Source: Holacanthus passer (Eukaryota > Chordata > Actinopteri > Pomacanthidae). Taken from it: DNA of 64,000 nucleotides. Positions 25,739 through 38,000 of the stretch are shown piece by piece. Below the pieces are notes generated by a model that had not been told where the DNA came from, did no database searches, and worked only from the letters and a program-made list of their open reading frames with translations. The position numbers and the translations under genes are program-made. The DNA is taken from assembly GCA_025331565.1 (NCBI GenBank), contig JAFREQ010000026.1, positions 2,914,001 to 2,978,000 of the forward strand, read 5' to 3'. Numbering within the stretch: position 1 is the first letter of the stretch; every line of letters starts with the position of its first letter.

Positions 25739-28700
25739 ATGAATGATTCTGAAGAGTTAGAGGACAGAGTCTCGGCCTCTGAAGTCACTCTGTCTGGAAA
25801 ACATGGCAATCAGACCAGAGCTAAGAGGTAAGATAGACATTTATCTGACTGGTCATCATTGCAGAGCTCAACTCTGAAATCAACTTCCACTGTTCATGTT
25901 GTGTTGAAGCCAAGTGAAGCAGGAGAGACCAGACTCACCTGCACCCAGCTGTGTGTCCATGAAGAGTGACCGGTCGATGTTTGAGCCTATTGACTTCAAA
26001 GACAGAGGCCACTCTGATGAGAAAATGTAAGAATTAAACAACACGATCCTTTTGTACTAACTTGTGTAGTAAAGAGTTCAATCTGTTGGTATTTTGGCTT
26101 TCCATCTACTTTCAAAAAGGAAATCAGGCGGTATGATCCCGGGCTTGAATGAATATTTTTTTATAAGTAAGGTAAAGAAGTACCATCAATTTTTTTATAT
26201 AATTGAGTGAAGTGAAAGCATTTTGAATCCCAGCAAGAGTTATTTCAGAATTTAGAAATTTAACTGCAGAAGATTGCGATCATCAAGAAATTTCTTCATC
26301 GATGAGGGATTTGCAGAGTCACCTTCCGTATTGTAGTATTGTTGCTGTTGTGTAGTATTCCAGAAATGTACCACTGATATCTATATATATGTGTGTGTGT
26401 GTCTTTGAATTGAATGTTGGATGTTCATGTTGTCTGAAGCCCAGTGAAGCAGGAGAGACCAGACTCACCTGCACCCAGCTGTGTGTCCATGAAGAGTGAC
26501 CGGTCGATGTTTGAGCCTATTGACTTCAAAGACAGAGGCCACTCTGATGAGAAAATGTAAGAATTAAACAACACGATCCTTTTGTACTAACTTGTGTAGT
26601 AAAGAGTTCGATCTGTTGGTATTTTGGCAAACACGTCTGGTACTTTCCTATAAAACAATAGAAGCTTTCTTACTTCATAGTTTGTCCACTTTTTTCTCTT
26701 ACGAGGTTAATTATATCTGTGTATCTGATGTTGTATTGATACCTTGTGGACAAAGTTTCATAATACTTTCAGTGTAACTAATTGTAATACAACCTTCTAG
26801 TAAAGTACAAGAAACCTTTTAGAGCATTTTGACTGATAACCACAGGATGAAACAGCACAGTCAGAATTTTGAAATTTTACTTAGCTCAAAACTTGGAATT
26901 TGAGTGTTGGATGTTCATGTTGTCTGAAGCCCAGTGAAGCAGGAGAGACCAGACTCACCTGCACCTGACTGTGTGTCCATGAAGAGTGACCGGTCTATGT
27001 TTGAGCCTATTGACTTCAAAGACAAAATCCACTCTGATGAGAAAAGTGTGAAGCAGGAGAGAGCACCTGTACCCAGATGGGCCTTCAGGCGGATTGACTG
27101 GTTTAAGGATGAGCCTGTTAAGTTCAAGGGTGAAGGGCCGATTGTTGAGCCAAGGTAAGAATGTAAACCTTGAGTATGTCATTTTATGAATCCACTTACC
27201 TGCAGCTGAAGGATTCAGGTTTCTTCATCACACAGGTTGTGCAGGTTGCAGCACATTACACTAGGATGTAGGCCACCAGTATGGGTTGTTCATATTTCAG
27301 TGGCAGATCATCTGGTGAAAGATCTCTGAGCAGACATTCAGATGGGGAGACCTACGGCTGACGATAGTTTATGTGTGATGTCAGCCAGGTGGCATGAAGG
27401 TGTGTACAGTTGGGTGAGGTGAACTCGCAGAGTTATGGGACACTGACAATACGTTTTTGTAGATGTGCATCCAGGAGTTGATGTCTATTGTAAATAAAAA
27501 AGCAACAGAAATGTTGAGTCTGATTTAGCAGCTGGGTGCCACCCTGTTGAATCCAAATCTCATCTCTGTCTAGTCTGTAGGTGGGTGATAAGTGGTGTCT
27601 TAGATCTCTTCTTCCATCCTCCCTTTATAAAGTATGTACATTGTTGTCCTTGAAAGAGTGTCCTTTCTCTTTCAGGTGTAAGTAAACTGCTGAGTCTTGA
27701 GGAGTTGACCCTCCTGTGTTAAGCTTTGTATTGCGTTGCATTTGTTCTACTTTTCTTCACCACCTTCAGTGTTGGCGTTCTTCCTGGATCTTGTAGTTGT
27801 CCAGTTAGATTATCGGCAAGTTTTAGGTATATCCCTCAGATGTTCGTGTTCCCTCTCTTGGGCCTGTCAGTACACTGAGAGCTTGGTGTTCTGATGATTC
27901 CTAACTTGCGCTCCAGTGGGTGGTGAGAGTCCAAGAGTAAGTATTGGTCTGTGTATGTGGGTTTCCTGTGTAATCTAATATGTGTGCAAATGCCTTGTGC
28001 AAATTTCCCCACTCTGGGACGAATAAAGGTTTATCTTATCTTATAGAGGCTTCTGTCCTCTTCAATGTGTACGGCACAGATCAAAAAGGCCAAGCTGTAT
28101 TTGCTGGATGAGACGCAAAGTATCTACAACCAGTTGCCCCATATTCAGCCCTGCCTGGAAAACCATGACCTGGATGACCGAGAATCTTTACAGACAGACA
28201 CTTGAACTGGTTCCAACTTTTATAACTTGTAATTTATATGAAGAAACCCTCAATTGTTCATATGACTTCAGGGAAGTCACGAATGCTGTAAGGTGTATTG
28301 TTTTTGATGTTGGTTACTGGCAGCTACCTGATGTTCAACATTCTTTGGGAAGCCACGTGCATTTCCTCCTACAGTTCAAAAACTTGCAGGTCAAGTTCAG
28401 TGGCCTCTGTTTTGATCTAGTTGTGAACTGGATTAGACTCCAGACCTCTGCAAAGACTGAGTGGGTAAAGAATTAAAGAATCTATTCAAAATGACTATAA
28501 ATTGGTAATATTTCTCAGTGCATTTAGACTGAAGGTTGCAGTTAATCTAACAAAAAATGAGACTAGGTCAAAGCTTGTAATGTAACAGTTATAGGGTGGA
28601 GATAATTCTACAGGGTGCTTTTTGGTGGGCTGTTTTTATTCCCCATGTCATGCGTTACAATCATGTGATGTACAAAGCTATGTTCAATGGGTACTTGCCA

Positions 28701-31700
28701 ACAAAACACCATAAGCTAATAAAAGTATCACTCGATCATTTGTACCTATAACTAGTTTTGATCTTGTTCCTCAGTGATCGACCTGTTCAGAAGCATCAAA
28801 TAAACCTGGACTCCATATTCACAGTATGTAAATGTGCAACTTTTTACCATGTGTGCAACATTGAATTTTTATGTTCAGAAATTGAGTTGTATGCTCTGAA
28901 TTTGTGAAATAAATGCTGTGATTTCTCTGTGAGTTTAAGAGTTTTAAACACTTTCATAATCAACAATGTACAAATTCAAAGGCAATTGAACCTTCTGGAC
29001 TCTGTCTTCTGCTTGTTTTGCCACTCAGTCAAAGCCTTCATCAGTCCTCACACCTGAAAAGTGCCACACATTCAAACCTGTTTGATTACACATTACGGTA
29101 ATGACGGCCATTTAATGTTAATGCACTGGCTGAGCTCCAAGTGGCATTCATGCCATTATGACACATTCAATACAATCACATGAGTCCAGTCTCTGTCAGC
29201 TGACACTCAGAAACAACCTGCGAACACAAGATTGACACATCATCACCTTTGAGATGGTGATGAACAGAGCAGAAATGTGCCTATTTACATGTCCAATAAA
29301 TGCAAAGCAACATTTGGAGTCAAGTTTCTGTGCACCGGATGAATGTTTACTCTCTCTTTAGCTTTGTTTTTGGTCTCTACTAACTTTACTCCACTAACTA
29401 ATCCATGGTGTTCACCCACTGGTAGCTCACTTTGTCTGTCTACCATTTGAGTCTGAGATAGTGTACAGTTTCTAAAAAGAGCCTTTTAGCTGAAAACAAA
29501 ACAAAAGGTGTAAAGTGCACTAATTCTAAATTTTGCTTTGGACCTTCATGCATGAATAGATTAGGGCACTCTATTATTAACCACTTCCTTGTGTTAAGTC
29601 CAAGGTTTAATCCTAAAAGTTTAAAAAAATAAACTCTGAGCTCACTTTTGTAGGTTCTTGAAGAGAACATTGTGACCTTTGTGAAGAATGAGCTGCAGAA
29701 GTTCAAAAAAGTTCTGGGTCCAGAATATCCAGAAAACTCGGAGAAGCTGAGAGAAGATGAAGTTGTGGGTGGTGAAGAAGACGAGGGAAACATTAGCAGA
29801 GAAGCATTTCTGAAGATTACACTGGACTTCCTGAGGAGAATTAAGCAGGAGCAGCTGGCTGACTCTCTACAAAGAAGTAAGAGGCTTTAAGGAGTTAGAT
29901 GTCGCTTCTTGAACTTATGTATTACATCTTCGAACTCCAGATGTGAACCTAATGTCTGAATAATTTGTTCAAGATATGAAGCTGCTAACACTGGATTGGA
30001 TTTCTGTATAGACTAGTTTTCATTAAGAATCATTAATTCAAATGAAGCCAATCAAGCATCTGTGAGTAGAAAAGTATGGTTTCGTCAACAGGTGTTTTTG
30101 ATCTCAGCATCCACTGACTGACATTATCTGTTGTTTCCTCAGAAACTCTTGCTGTGATTTGCCAACGCAAACTAAAGTCTAACCTGAAGAAGAAGTTTCA
30201 GTGTTTGTTTGAGGGGACGGGCAAAGCAGGAAACCCAACACTTCTGAATCAGATCTACACGGAGCTCTACATCACACAGGGAGAGAGTACAGAAGTCAAT
30301 AATCAACATGAGGTCAGACAGATAGAAGCAGCATCACGAAAACCATCAAGTTCAGAAACAACAGTCAGATGTGAAGATATATTTAAACCTTTACCTGGCA
30401 GAGATGAACTGATCAGAACTCTGGTGACAAAGGGAGTAGCTGGCATCGGAAAAACAGTCTTAATGCAGAAATACATCGTGAACTGGGCTGAAGCCAAAGC
30501 CAACCACAACATACAGTTCATCTTTCCATTCACTTTCCGAGAGCTCAATTTGCTGAAAAAGAAGAAGTACAGCTTGGTAAAACTTATTCATCAGATCTTT
30601 ACTGAGACTAAAGAAGCAGGAATCTGCAGTTTTGACCAGTTCGAAGTTGTGTTCATCTTTGACGGTCTGGATGAGTGTCGACTTCATTTGGACTTCCACA
30701 ACAGTGAGATTGTGACTGATGTCACAGAGTCGGCTTCAGTCGAAGTGCTGCTGACAAATCTCATCAGGGGGAAACTGCTTCCCTCTGCACACCTCTGGAT
30801 AACCACACGACCTGCAGCAGCCAATCAGATCCCTCCTGAATACATTGACATGGTGACAGAGGTGAGAGGCTTCAGAGACGCACAGAAGGACGAGTACTTC
30901 AGGAAGAGATTCAGGGATGAGAAGCAGGCAAACACAATCATCTCCCACATCAAGACATCACAAAGCCTCCACATCATGTGCCACATCCCGGTCTTCTGCT
31001 GGATCAGTGCTGCGATTCTGGAGGATCTTTTGAAAACCAAAGAGAGAGGAGAGCTGCCTAAAACCCTGACTGAGATGTACATCCACTTCCTGGTGGTTCA
31101 GACCAAACAGGGGAATGTAAAGTATCATGGCAGTGAAGGTACAGATCCAGTCTGGAACGAAAAGACCAAGAAGACCATTCTCACTCTGGGAAAACTGGCT
31201 TTTGAGCAGCTCATTAAAGGAAACCTGATCTTCTATGAAGCAGACCTGAAAGAGTGTAACATTGACATAAATGCTGCTTCACTCTACTCAGGACTGTTCA
31301 CAGAGATTATCAGAGATGAGCGTGGGCTGAACCAGGACAAGGTGTTTTGCTTTGTCCATCTGAGCATTCAAGAGTTTCTTGCTGCACTCTATGTCTTCCT
31401 GATGTTCGTCAACACTGGTGTTGATCTACTGAGAAGAAGCACATTCACCTCAGTGCAGCCTGCATCATTACAACCTAAATCTGTCTTTAAACACCTCTAC
31501 CGGAGGGCAGTGGACAAGGCTTTACAGAGTCCAAATGGACACCTGGACTTGTTTGTCCGCTTCCTCCTGGGCCTTTCACTGGAGGCCAATCAGACTCTCC
31601 TACGAGGCCTGCTGATAAAGACAGGAAGTACACCACAGGACAAAAAGATGCTAGTAGAGTACATCAAGTGGAAGGTCAGGCACAATCCTTCTCCAGAGAG

Positions 31701-34359
31701 AAGCATTAATTTGTTCCACTGCCTGAATGAGCTGAATGACCATTCGCTCGTGGAGGAGATGCAGCAGTACCTGACATCAGGAAACTCCTTTGAACGCAAA
31801 CTCTCTCCCTCTCAGTGGTCAGCGCTCGTCTTCATTTTACTGTCGTCACAAAAAGATCTAAATGAGTTTGACCTGAAGAAATTCTCTGCCTCAGAGGAGG
31901 GACTTCTGTGGCTGCTGCCGGTGGTCACAGCCTCCAAAACATCTCTGTAGGTGTCTGCATACAGAGAACATGTGTTAACGTGTTAAATATTAAAATTTGT
32001 ATCGTTCACACAAACTTTTTCTTCTTCAGGTTAAGTGGCTGTGATCTCTCATGGAGAAGCTGTGAAGCTCTGATCCCAGTTTTGACATCAAAGAACAATC
32101 TGAGAGAGCTGGACCTGAGTAACAACGACCTGCACGACACAGGAGCAATGCTGCTGTCAGCCGGACTCAAGAGTCAACACTGTAGACTGGAGATACTCAG
32201 GTAGGTTTAAATACATGAATAACCTTTATTAACCATTCACGATAATATTATTAGGATTCATGTTCATATATTAGGATTCACTGCCTGTAGGCATAGGCCC
32301 TATCTAACTTGAACTTTGTTTTATGGCACTTATCCAGGTTGTTTTCTCCTGACTAGATCCCTGCTTGTGTTGTATTTACTCTCAGATGTAGGTCGCTTTG
32401 GATAAAAGTGTCTGCTAAATGAAATTGTAGAATTGTAGAATCGATATTCTGTTTGTGTTTGTTCTTAAAACTACCGAGATATCAGCATGTAGCACGAGAC
32501 AACATTTCATTGTTTCCTCTTCTTTTTTTATGGTGATAAAACCAAAAATACCACAAAAGATTTCTGACCAAGTGAGTTGAACAGTCAACTGAACAATATT
32601 TGACCCAATGAATTCACAGACTTTATCGCTCGTACTCTGTCTATTAAACTGCAGACACTCAATGTTTTTGCTAAAATGAGGCTAAGATGGAATCAGGAGT
32701 TGATGAGCAGATTGATGCAGCCTCTGCAGTCACACCGATGTAAAGTGACCTCTCAATATAACAGTTGATGTAGCTTGAAAACGATTGATTAATGAAGTGG
32801 TCAGTGTAACATGAAGCTCTGTGTGTGTTTGCAGGCTGTCAGGCTGTCTGGTCACAGAAAAAGGCTGCACTTTTCTGGCTTCTGCTCTTAACTCCAACCC
32901 TTCCCATCTGAGAGAGCTGGACCTGAGCTTCAATCATCCAGGAGACTCTGGAGTGAAGCTGCTGTCTGCTGGACTGGAGAACCCACACTGCAAACTGGAA
33001 ACTCTCAAGTAGATTATATAACTGCACAGCTACATTATACCTGTTTTATATGTGTACATCTGTGTTCATTTCTCTCTATTTGTCCTTCACATTTTCTACC
33101 TCCTCCACAGGACTGATCATTGTGGAGAGTGTCGACTGAAACCAGCACCCCTCAGGTGTAAGTTAAACTTTTCTTGTGTCACTGATCTGATTATTGATTA
33201 ATGTAAAAAAGTTGGCAAAAGTTACATGAGAAGATCATGTGTACAGTAAATATGAAGCTATAGCCGGGAGAAAGTCAGTTTAGCTCAGCATAAAGGCTGG
33301 AAAAGGCAGCTTAGCTCTGTCCGAAGGGAACATAAAACACTTACCTGCACTTCTAACGTTCGCTAATAAACACATGCGCCCATTTCAGTGTTATTTCTTG
33401 AAGTTCACATAAAACCAGGATGGCAGCAGTAGCATCCAGGTTTGCAGATGGATGGAGGACTTGTACTGTTTATGGGGGTCTGGAATCAGCAAGTGGTCGA
33501 TCTTTACTGTTTTTAGGGTGAGATGGTTTCAGGCACTGCATGAAAAATGATGCAGAGCGATGTCTGGTTGATTCAGGCAATACAGCTCTTCAGTCTCCTG
33601 CTTCACGTAGGAGAGCGGTCAAACCACGTTACAGTATAAAAAGTCAGCCATGTTAGGTGATGTAGCTTGTTTGTAATAAAGTCATGCAATAGCAACCAAA
33701 AATCAACAACTCACAGAACATGTTTGTTAGGTTACAAACTGCTCTTATGTATATTCGTCTTGTTTCTTCCATCAGACTTCTGTCAGCTTTCAATGGACCC
33801 GAACACAGCAGACAGAAACCTCTTGTTGTCTGACAACAACAGACAAGCGACGTTGGTGAAAGAGAAGCAGCCGTGTCCTGATCATCCACAGGGACGTGAC
33901 AACTGGAAGCAGCTGCTGTGTAGCGACGGTCTGACTGGACGCTGTTACTGGGAGGTTCAGTGGAAAGGAAGAGTTAATATAGGAGTGACATACAGAGGAA
34001 TCGAGAGCAGACGAGACAGTGACGACAGCTACATGGGATGGAACGATCGGTCCTGGAGTCTGTTCTGCTCGGCTCAGAGTTACACTGCCTGGCACGACAA
34101 CGAAGCTACAGACATCGAGACGCTGCCGCCCTCTGACTCCAACAGGGTGGCTGTGTTCCTGGACTGGCCTGCCGGCACCGTGTCCTTCTACTGTCTCCCC
34201 TCCATTGTGTCTTCAGTCAAACGCATCCACCTCCACACCTTCCACTCCACATTCACTGAACCCCTCTACCCTGCGTTTGGGTTTGGACGGAAGTCTCAGT
34301 TGGGGTCCGACTCCAGATTGTTACCATCCTCAGTTTATCTGTCACAGGTTGAAGAATGA
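25739..34359 (+). CDS. NLR-C family receptor (FISNA-NACHT-LRR-B30.2), NLRC3/NLRP12-like
   Basis: Coding exons: 25739-25827, 25910-26026, 26440-26556, 26930-27154, 28775-28823, 29654-29876, 30143-31946, 32030-32200, 32835-33008, 33111-33157, 33776-34359. The sum is 3600 nt, giving 1199 codons plus stop with all phases consistent. Residues 1-199 hold the repeated QERPDSPAPSC/MKSDRSMFEPIDFKD modules. The FISNA segment follows (about 200-330; VLEENIVTFVKNEL, CQRKLKSNLKKKF). The NACHT ATPase has Walker A GVAGIGKT at about 371-378 and Walker B FDGLDE at about 446-451. Two LRR exons carry LRELDLS. A PRY-SPRY/B30.2 domain ends the protein. Members are cytosolic innate sensors or regulators in a family greatly expanded in teleosts. 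No PYD or CARD is encoded, and two LRR exons is few for the family. The locus appears intact. AATAAA signals occur at 34918-34923 and 35022-35027. Confidence 0.92.
25910..27041 (+). repeat. Triplicated N-terminal NLR exon
   Basis: Three copies of a 117-nt unit, in phase, start at 25910, 26440 and 26930. Spacings are 530 and 490 bases. The first two exons differ at one base that I can see. The third diverges at its end and continues into a longer 225-nt exon (VKQERAPVPRWAFRRIDW). The copied DNA includes flanking intron: copies 1 and 2 share about 73 bases downstream with one mismatch, whereas copies 2 and 3 share the upstream tgttggatgttcatg block. Confidence 0.9.
27155..28774. other. NLR intron containing a LINE 3' tail and an unexplained open stretch
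   Basis: Most of the intron is non-coding. At about 27990-28045 it has the ending gggacgaataaaggtttatc followed by a ttatcttat tail, which resembles the 3' end of a non-LTR retrotransposon. A 369-base open frame at 28108-28476 follows but has no family I recognise and no in-phase splice sites to the NLR. Confidence 0.5.
28775..28823 (+). CDS. 49-nt micro-exon of the NLR gene
   Basis: An acceptor TCAG ends at 28774 and a donor GTATGT starts at 28824. The exon enters needing one base and leaves at phase 0. It reads SDRPVQKHQINLDSIFT, which matches the HQxxLDSIF segment normally found just before the VLEENIVTFVKNEL block in fish NLRC3-like proteins. It is the only segment I found that converts the phase of the preceding exon to that of the FISNA exon. 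Confidence 0.85.
32260..32440 (+). mobile_element. SINE-like remnant in the LRR intron
   Basis: The block ends with gtaggtcgctttggataaaa followed by gtgtctgctaaatga. This closely resembles the 3' core of a widespread fish SINE-type sequence (gtaagtcgctttggataaaagcgtctgctaaatga in other genomes). The 5' boundary is uncertain and the class call is from memory. Confidence 0.6.
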
Positions 34360-35294
34360 ATGTTGTCTCTTGTTTCGAACAGTGGTTCCCAAAGCGGATG
34401 CTTTCACCTTAGACTTTAAAGCAAAACCTCGGCTCAGGGAAAGTAAATGCCCGGTCTGCAGGTGAAGACTAATGCAGCAATGACAAGTAAACTCGACAAT
34501 TCAGGAGAAATGATTTCTTGTCCTGTCTGTCTTTAGCAGAAATATTGAATGTGCAGTTTGGTAGATACGTCTGTTTTGGGGCCACAGTTCTGCATGTTTT
34601 CAGGCCCAGCGGGGAAAACGAAAGCAATGCACATGATGATGAAATCAGACTTTACAGCAAAAGCTCCTTGGCTCGCGACTTTCGGTGAATAGAGGAAACT
34701 CAGGACAAATACTTCTCTTATGCAAAGATATTGAATACTAATAGCAACTAATATAGATATATGAAAAACCAATCAATCAATACATGATACTGTTGTTTGT
34801 CTTTGCTAACCTGAAGTGTAAGCTAATTTTACACGAGTACAACATACATACATAGTATTTATCTGCAAATCTGTGTAGCAACATAGACCTCGACTGCTGA
34901 CTTCTGTTTCTCTGAAAAATAAAGTTACGCCTTAATTATTTAACTTAATATTGATATTGATTTATTTACTCCATGTAGCATATTTTACATTTAAATGTTG
35001 TTTGTGTTGTTAGTTTGTTGGAATAAAAGCTGTCCAAGCTTTGTTCATGTTTTGTTCATGGCTGTAAAGGTTGCACGTGTATACTGTATTTTGTGTGTTT
35101 GCCATGTCATATTTTAAACCTCTAATACCCTGTCAACTTAACTCTAAGAGAAAAAAGTGACATGAGCACACACTGTATTGTACATTGCGACGTGAGAACA
35201 TGCTGTTCCCACAGTCTTCTTTAAATAGTTTTAAATGCTTTACATGGCGTGTTCATTTTCTATGTTATTATGTTTTGTTTTCCACTGCTGCACA

Positions 35295-35338
35295 TCCAGT
35301 TGCCCTCTGGGGACAAATAAAGTGATCGACTAAGCTAC
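35295..35338 (+). repeat. Retrotransposon 3' tail-like segment
   Basis: The sequence ccctctggggacaaataaag resembles the terminal segment of fish non-LTR elements. It lies directly before the B30.2 fragment. Confidence 0.35.
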
Positions 35339-35348
35339 TGTCTGCACT

Positions 35349-35408
35349 GTCTCTGCAATCAAAGGGATCCACATCCACACCTTCCACTCCACATTCACTG
35401 AACCCTTC
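35349..35408 (+). pseudogene. Fragment of a B30.2 (SPRY) exon
   Basis: About 45 bases here closely match part of the intact PRY-SPRY exon of the NLR gene at about 34215-34264. The shared words include tccacaccttccactccaca and ttcactgaaccc. The similarity stops at gaacccttcgaacctg, after which the frame is not B30.2. This is a short relic of a second NLR or TRIM-type copy. Confidence 0.7.
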
Positions 35409-36337
35409 GAACCTGAACGTGTGCTGCTTCAAATTTATTCCCATTTTTTTGTCTGTTGTACATTTTTAATAGCATTTCACCATGTTTTTTAATGTTGTTT
35501 ACTATATTCCCTTTTCAGTCTATGTACGGTCCTGATGACTCCTCCCATCCAGGGCCCAGATAAAGGTTGAGATTTGTAATTTATATTTAATTAACTGTCC
35601 ATCAGCCGGATACACCGTACATTAAAGATAATTTGGGGATTCGATTTTATATAGATGGTTCCATCTCTGGAACCATAGGCCTCACATACCTCACACACAG
35701 AATGAACAACATGTACTGTTGCACATGAGACTGTGACACGTGACTCATAAACCACAAAGAGTTTTATATTTATTTGCAATTTTTAATGGTCCATATTAAA
35801 CATGGCCATGTTGTTTATTTCATTTATGTGGTGAAAGAAATAGAGAATTGTTTGGACCTAATATTTACTATGATCACTTAAAATTGCCTGCTCCTGAATG
35901 CAGTCATTATAGAATATATACACTGAAATATATGACACTCTCTAAGGGTCATTCTGCATTATGAGCACTGTAACTGTTGAAACTTCTAGTACATTTTGCT
36001 GATTCTCCTTTCACTTGTAATGGAGTATATTTTCCATCGTGGTATTCTTAAGTAAAGGATTGTCAGATTACTCCTGATACAGTTACATGCAGCATTTTAG
36101 AGCTGATGGAGGTGGAAGTCTTTGACGTCTTGCACGTGACAAGAGGCAGTTTTATTGTACAGAAAATCGTGACCTCAGTATTTTTTTTAAATCTTAAATG
36201 CACAAGTCACTCAAAAATTACACAAGTACAGGAACTGATTGAATGTACTGTGGTTTAAAGAATCGTGCCAGGTGCAGTGGTGGAGAGTCGGTCTCAGGGC
36301 AAAATGAAAATTGACCTGATGCTTTACTGTTGTTCAC

Positions 36338-36676
36338 TGTAACGGGGAGTGAGGTTGGGCTCAGTAGCAACACACTGGAGATAGTTGGGAATGTCCTTTA
36401 TTTACAAATCCAACGACTGGGCAGGTGGATCGGAAACAGACAAAGTGGGCCACAGAGGATCGAGGTGGGACAGGAACGGTGGAGTGTCTCACAGAGCATG
36501 GACAACAATCTGGCAAAGGGTGACTGAAGTGGTGAGGCTTGAACAAAGTCCTGATTGGTGAGTGAATACAACTGGGTGCACAGGTGAGTTGATGAGGTGG
36601 GAGTGGCTGGCAGGTCAGGTGAGGCAGAGGCAGGGTCAGTGGAAAAGTACTGCGACTGGCAGGCACAACTATGACA
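36338..36676. mobile_element. Possible solo LTR-like or MITE-like repeat
   Basis: A GC-richer block runs from ctgtaacggggagtg to acaactatgacag. Inside are purine-rich gtggcaggt and gaggcaggg words and a typical teleost repeat texture (gctggcaggtcaggtgagg). No convincing target-site duplication was seen, so the class and limits are uncertain. Confidence 0.35.
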
Positions 36677-37179
36677 GTTTACAGTAAATGCATCTCATGC
36701 ATTATCTCATGTAAATGCACCCGAGTCGTAGCTGAGGTGATCTCACTGTTTACATCTGGAAATATGGGGTTTTAAATGAGATGAGGAGGAGGAAAGTGTT
36801 GCCGATATTTCATGCTTTATATGTTATATTGGTGTATGCATGAACAAACATATGTCCCTGTGACAGTTGACCAAATGATGGATGGATGATGTCATTATTG
36901 TGCTTTCGGGGAAATTCATTTCATGTCTCAGGTTGTCAGTTCACGTTTCAAAAAAATGTCTCTCACACGCTGCAATCTAACCCAACGTGCAAGAACAAAC
37001 TCAGGTCTCAACATGACAAACCATCCATCAAGTGTCATTAAGAGGTTCAGTTTGACTAAAGCTCTCACACATCAGTTCGGAGCCACCGACATTAAGCTCC
37101 AGTAATCTGAACGGCTGAAGGATGATTCCAAATCACTGATTCATACTTTACTGGACTCTTGCAAATGATGCATCATCTC

Positions 37180-38000
37180 TGGTCTCTTCCCCTCTCAAGG
37201 CTACTGGGACACAACCAGTGACCTCCACATCTGGCTGACAGGTTACTGTTGCTCCATGGACATTTTATTTGACGAACTCTCTGCAGTGGACGGCCTACAT
37301 CCAAACAGGACAGGCTCTGTCTTGCTCTTGAAGAACCTGGACATTGACCTGGAGTCATGTAACGCACTTTGCACTTAATGTCAGGTGAGTTCGATCAACA
37401 GCTGTGACACCCTTCTGGATGCTGTCACCAGGCCCAGATGTTTGAGTGTTTTGCGGGTTCAGTTGGGGCCTACATCAGTGGTTTGCTGATCTAGCTTCCA
37501 TTGAGCTGATTGTTGTGGGTGACTTTAACCTTAACTGGCTTAATGATACATCCGATTATACTGAGGAAATTGGTGGTATCCTCAGTTTATCTCAGCGAAT
37601 AACAGAACCTAGAAACTAAATCTGATCTAATTGATATTATATTCTCTAATACGGTTGACAAATTTATTGGTTATTGTGTCTTTGAGCTATGAATTAGTGA
37701 TCACTGCCCAATTGCATGTGTCAAAAATGCATGGCTAAAAAAACCAAAATCCTAGTAATCCGGTTACAAAGACAAACCTCAAATGCATATTAAATCTGGT
37801 GACTGTATGAACAGAATGACAAACAGCCTTTTGCAGATGCTGAAGAATACCGAGGTTATGTTGTTATTGATGATGACTGTGTGGGCGCTATGAACCATGT
37901 GTCTGAGTTCAGCTTTCATTTTCCCTTCTCTCCTAATGATGTACAGGAAGTTTTAAAAGGGACGTGCAGTTGGGAAAAAGTCACCGAGTGGATTTAGAAG
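37180..38000 (+). mobile_element. Degraded non-LTR retrotransposon (LINE) coding remnant
   Basis: In-frame pieces interrupted by stops read SAVDGLHPNRTGSVLLL (about 37283-37330), a motif like the esterase-type or pre-endonuclease region of fish LINEs. Next comes ELIVVGDFNLNWLNDTSDY (about 37505-37560) and later SDHCPIACV (about 37700), both typical of the AP-endonuclease domain. SEFSFHFPFSPNDVQEVLK (about 37905-37960) resembles the entry to the reverse transcriptase. All frames are broken; the copy is dead. Confidence 0.8.

Noticed and set aside
27300..27360. Possible extra NLR exon after a ttcatatttcag acceptor
   Set aside because: It reaches a stop quickly and would break the phase that the 28775-28823 exon restores.
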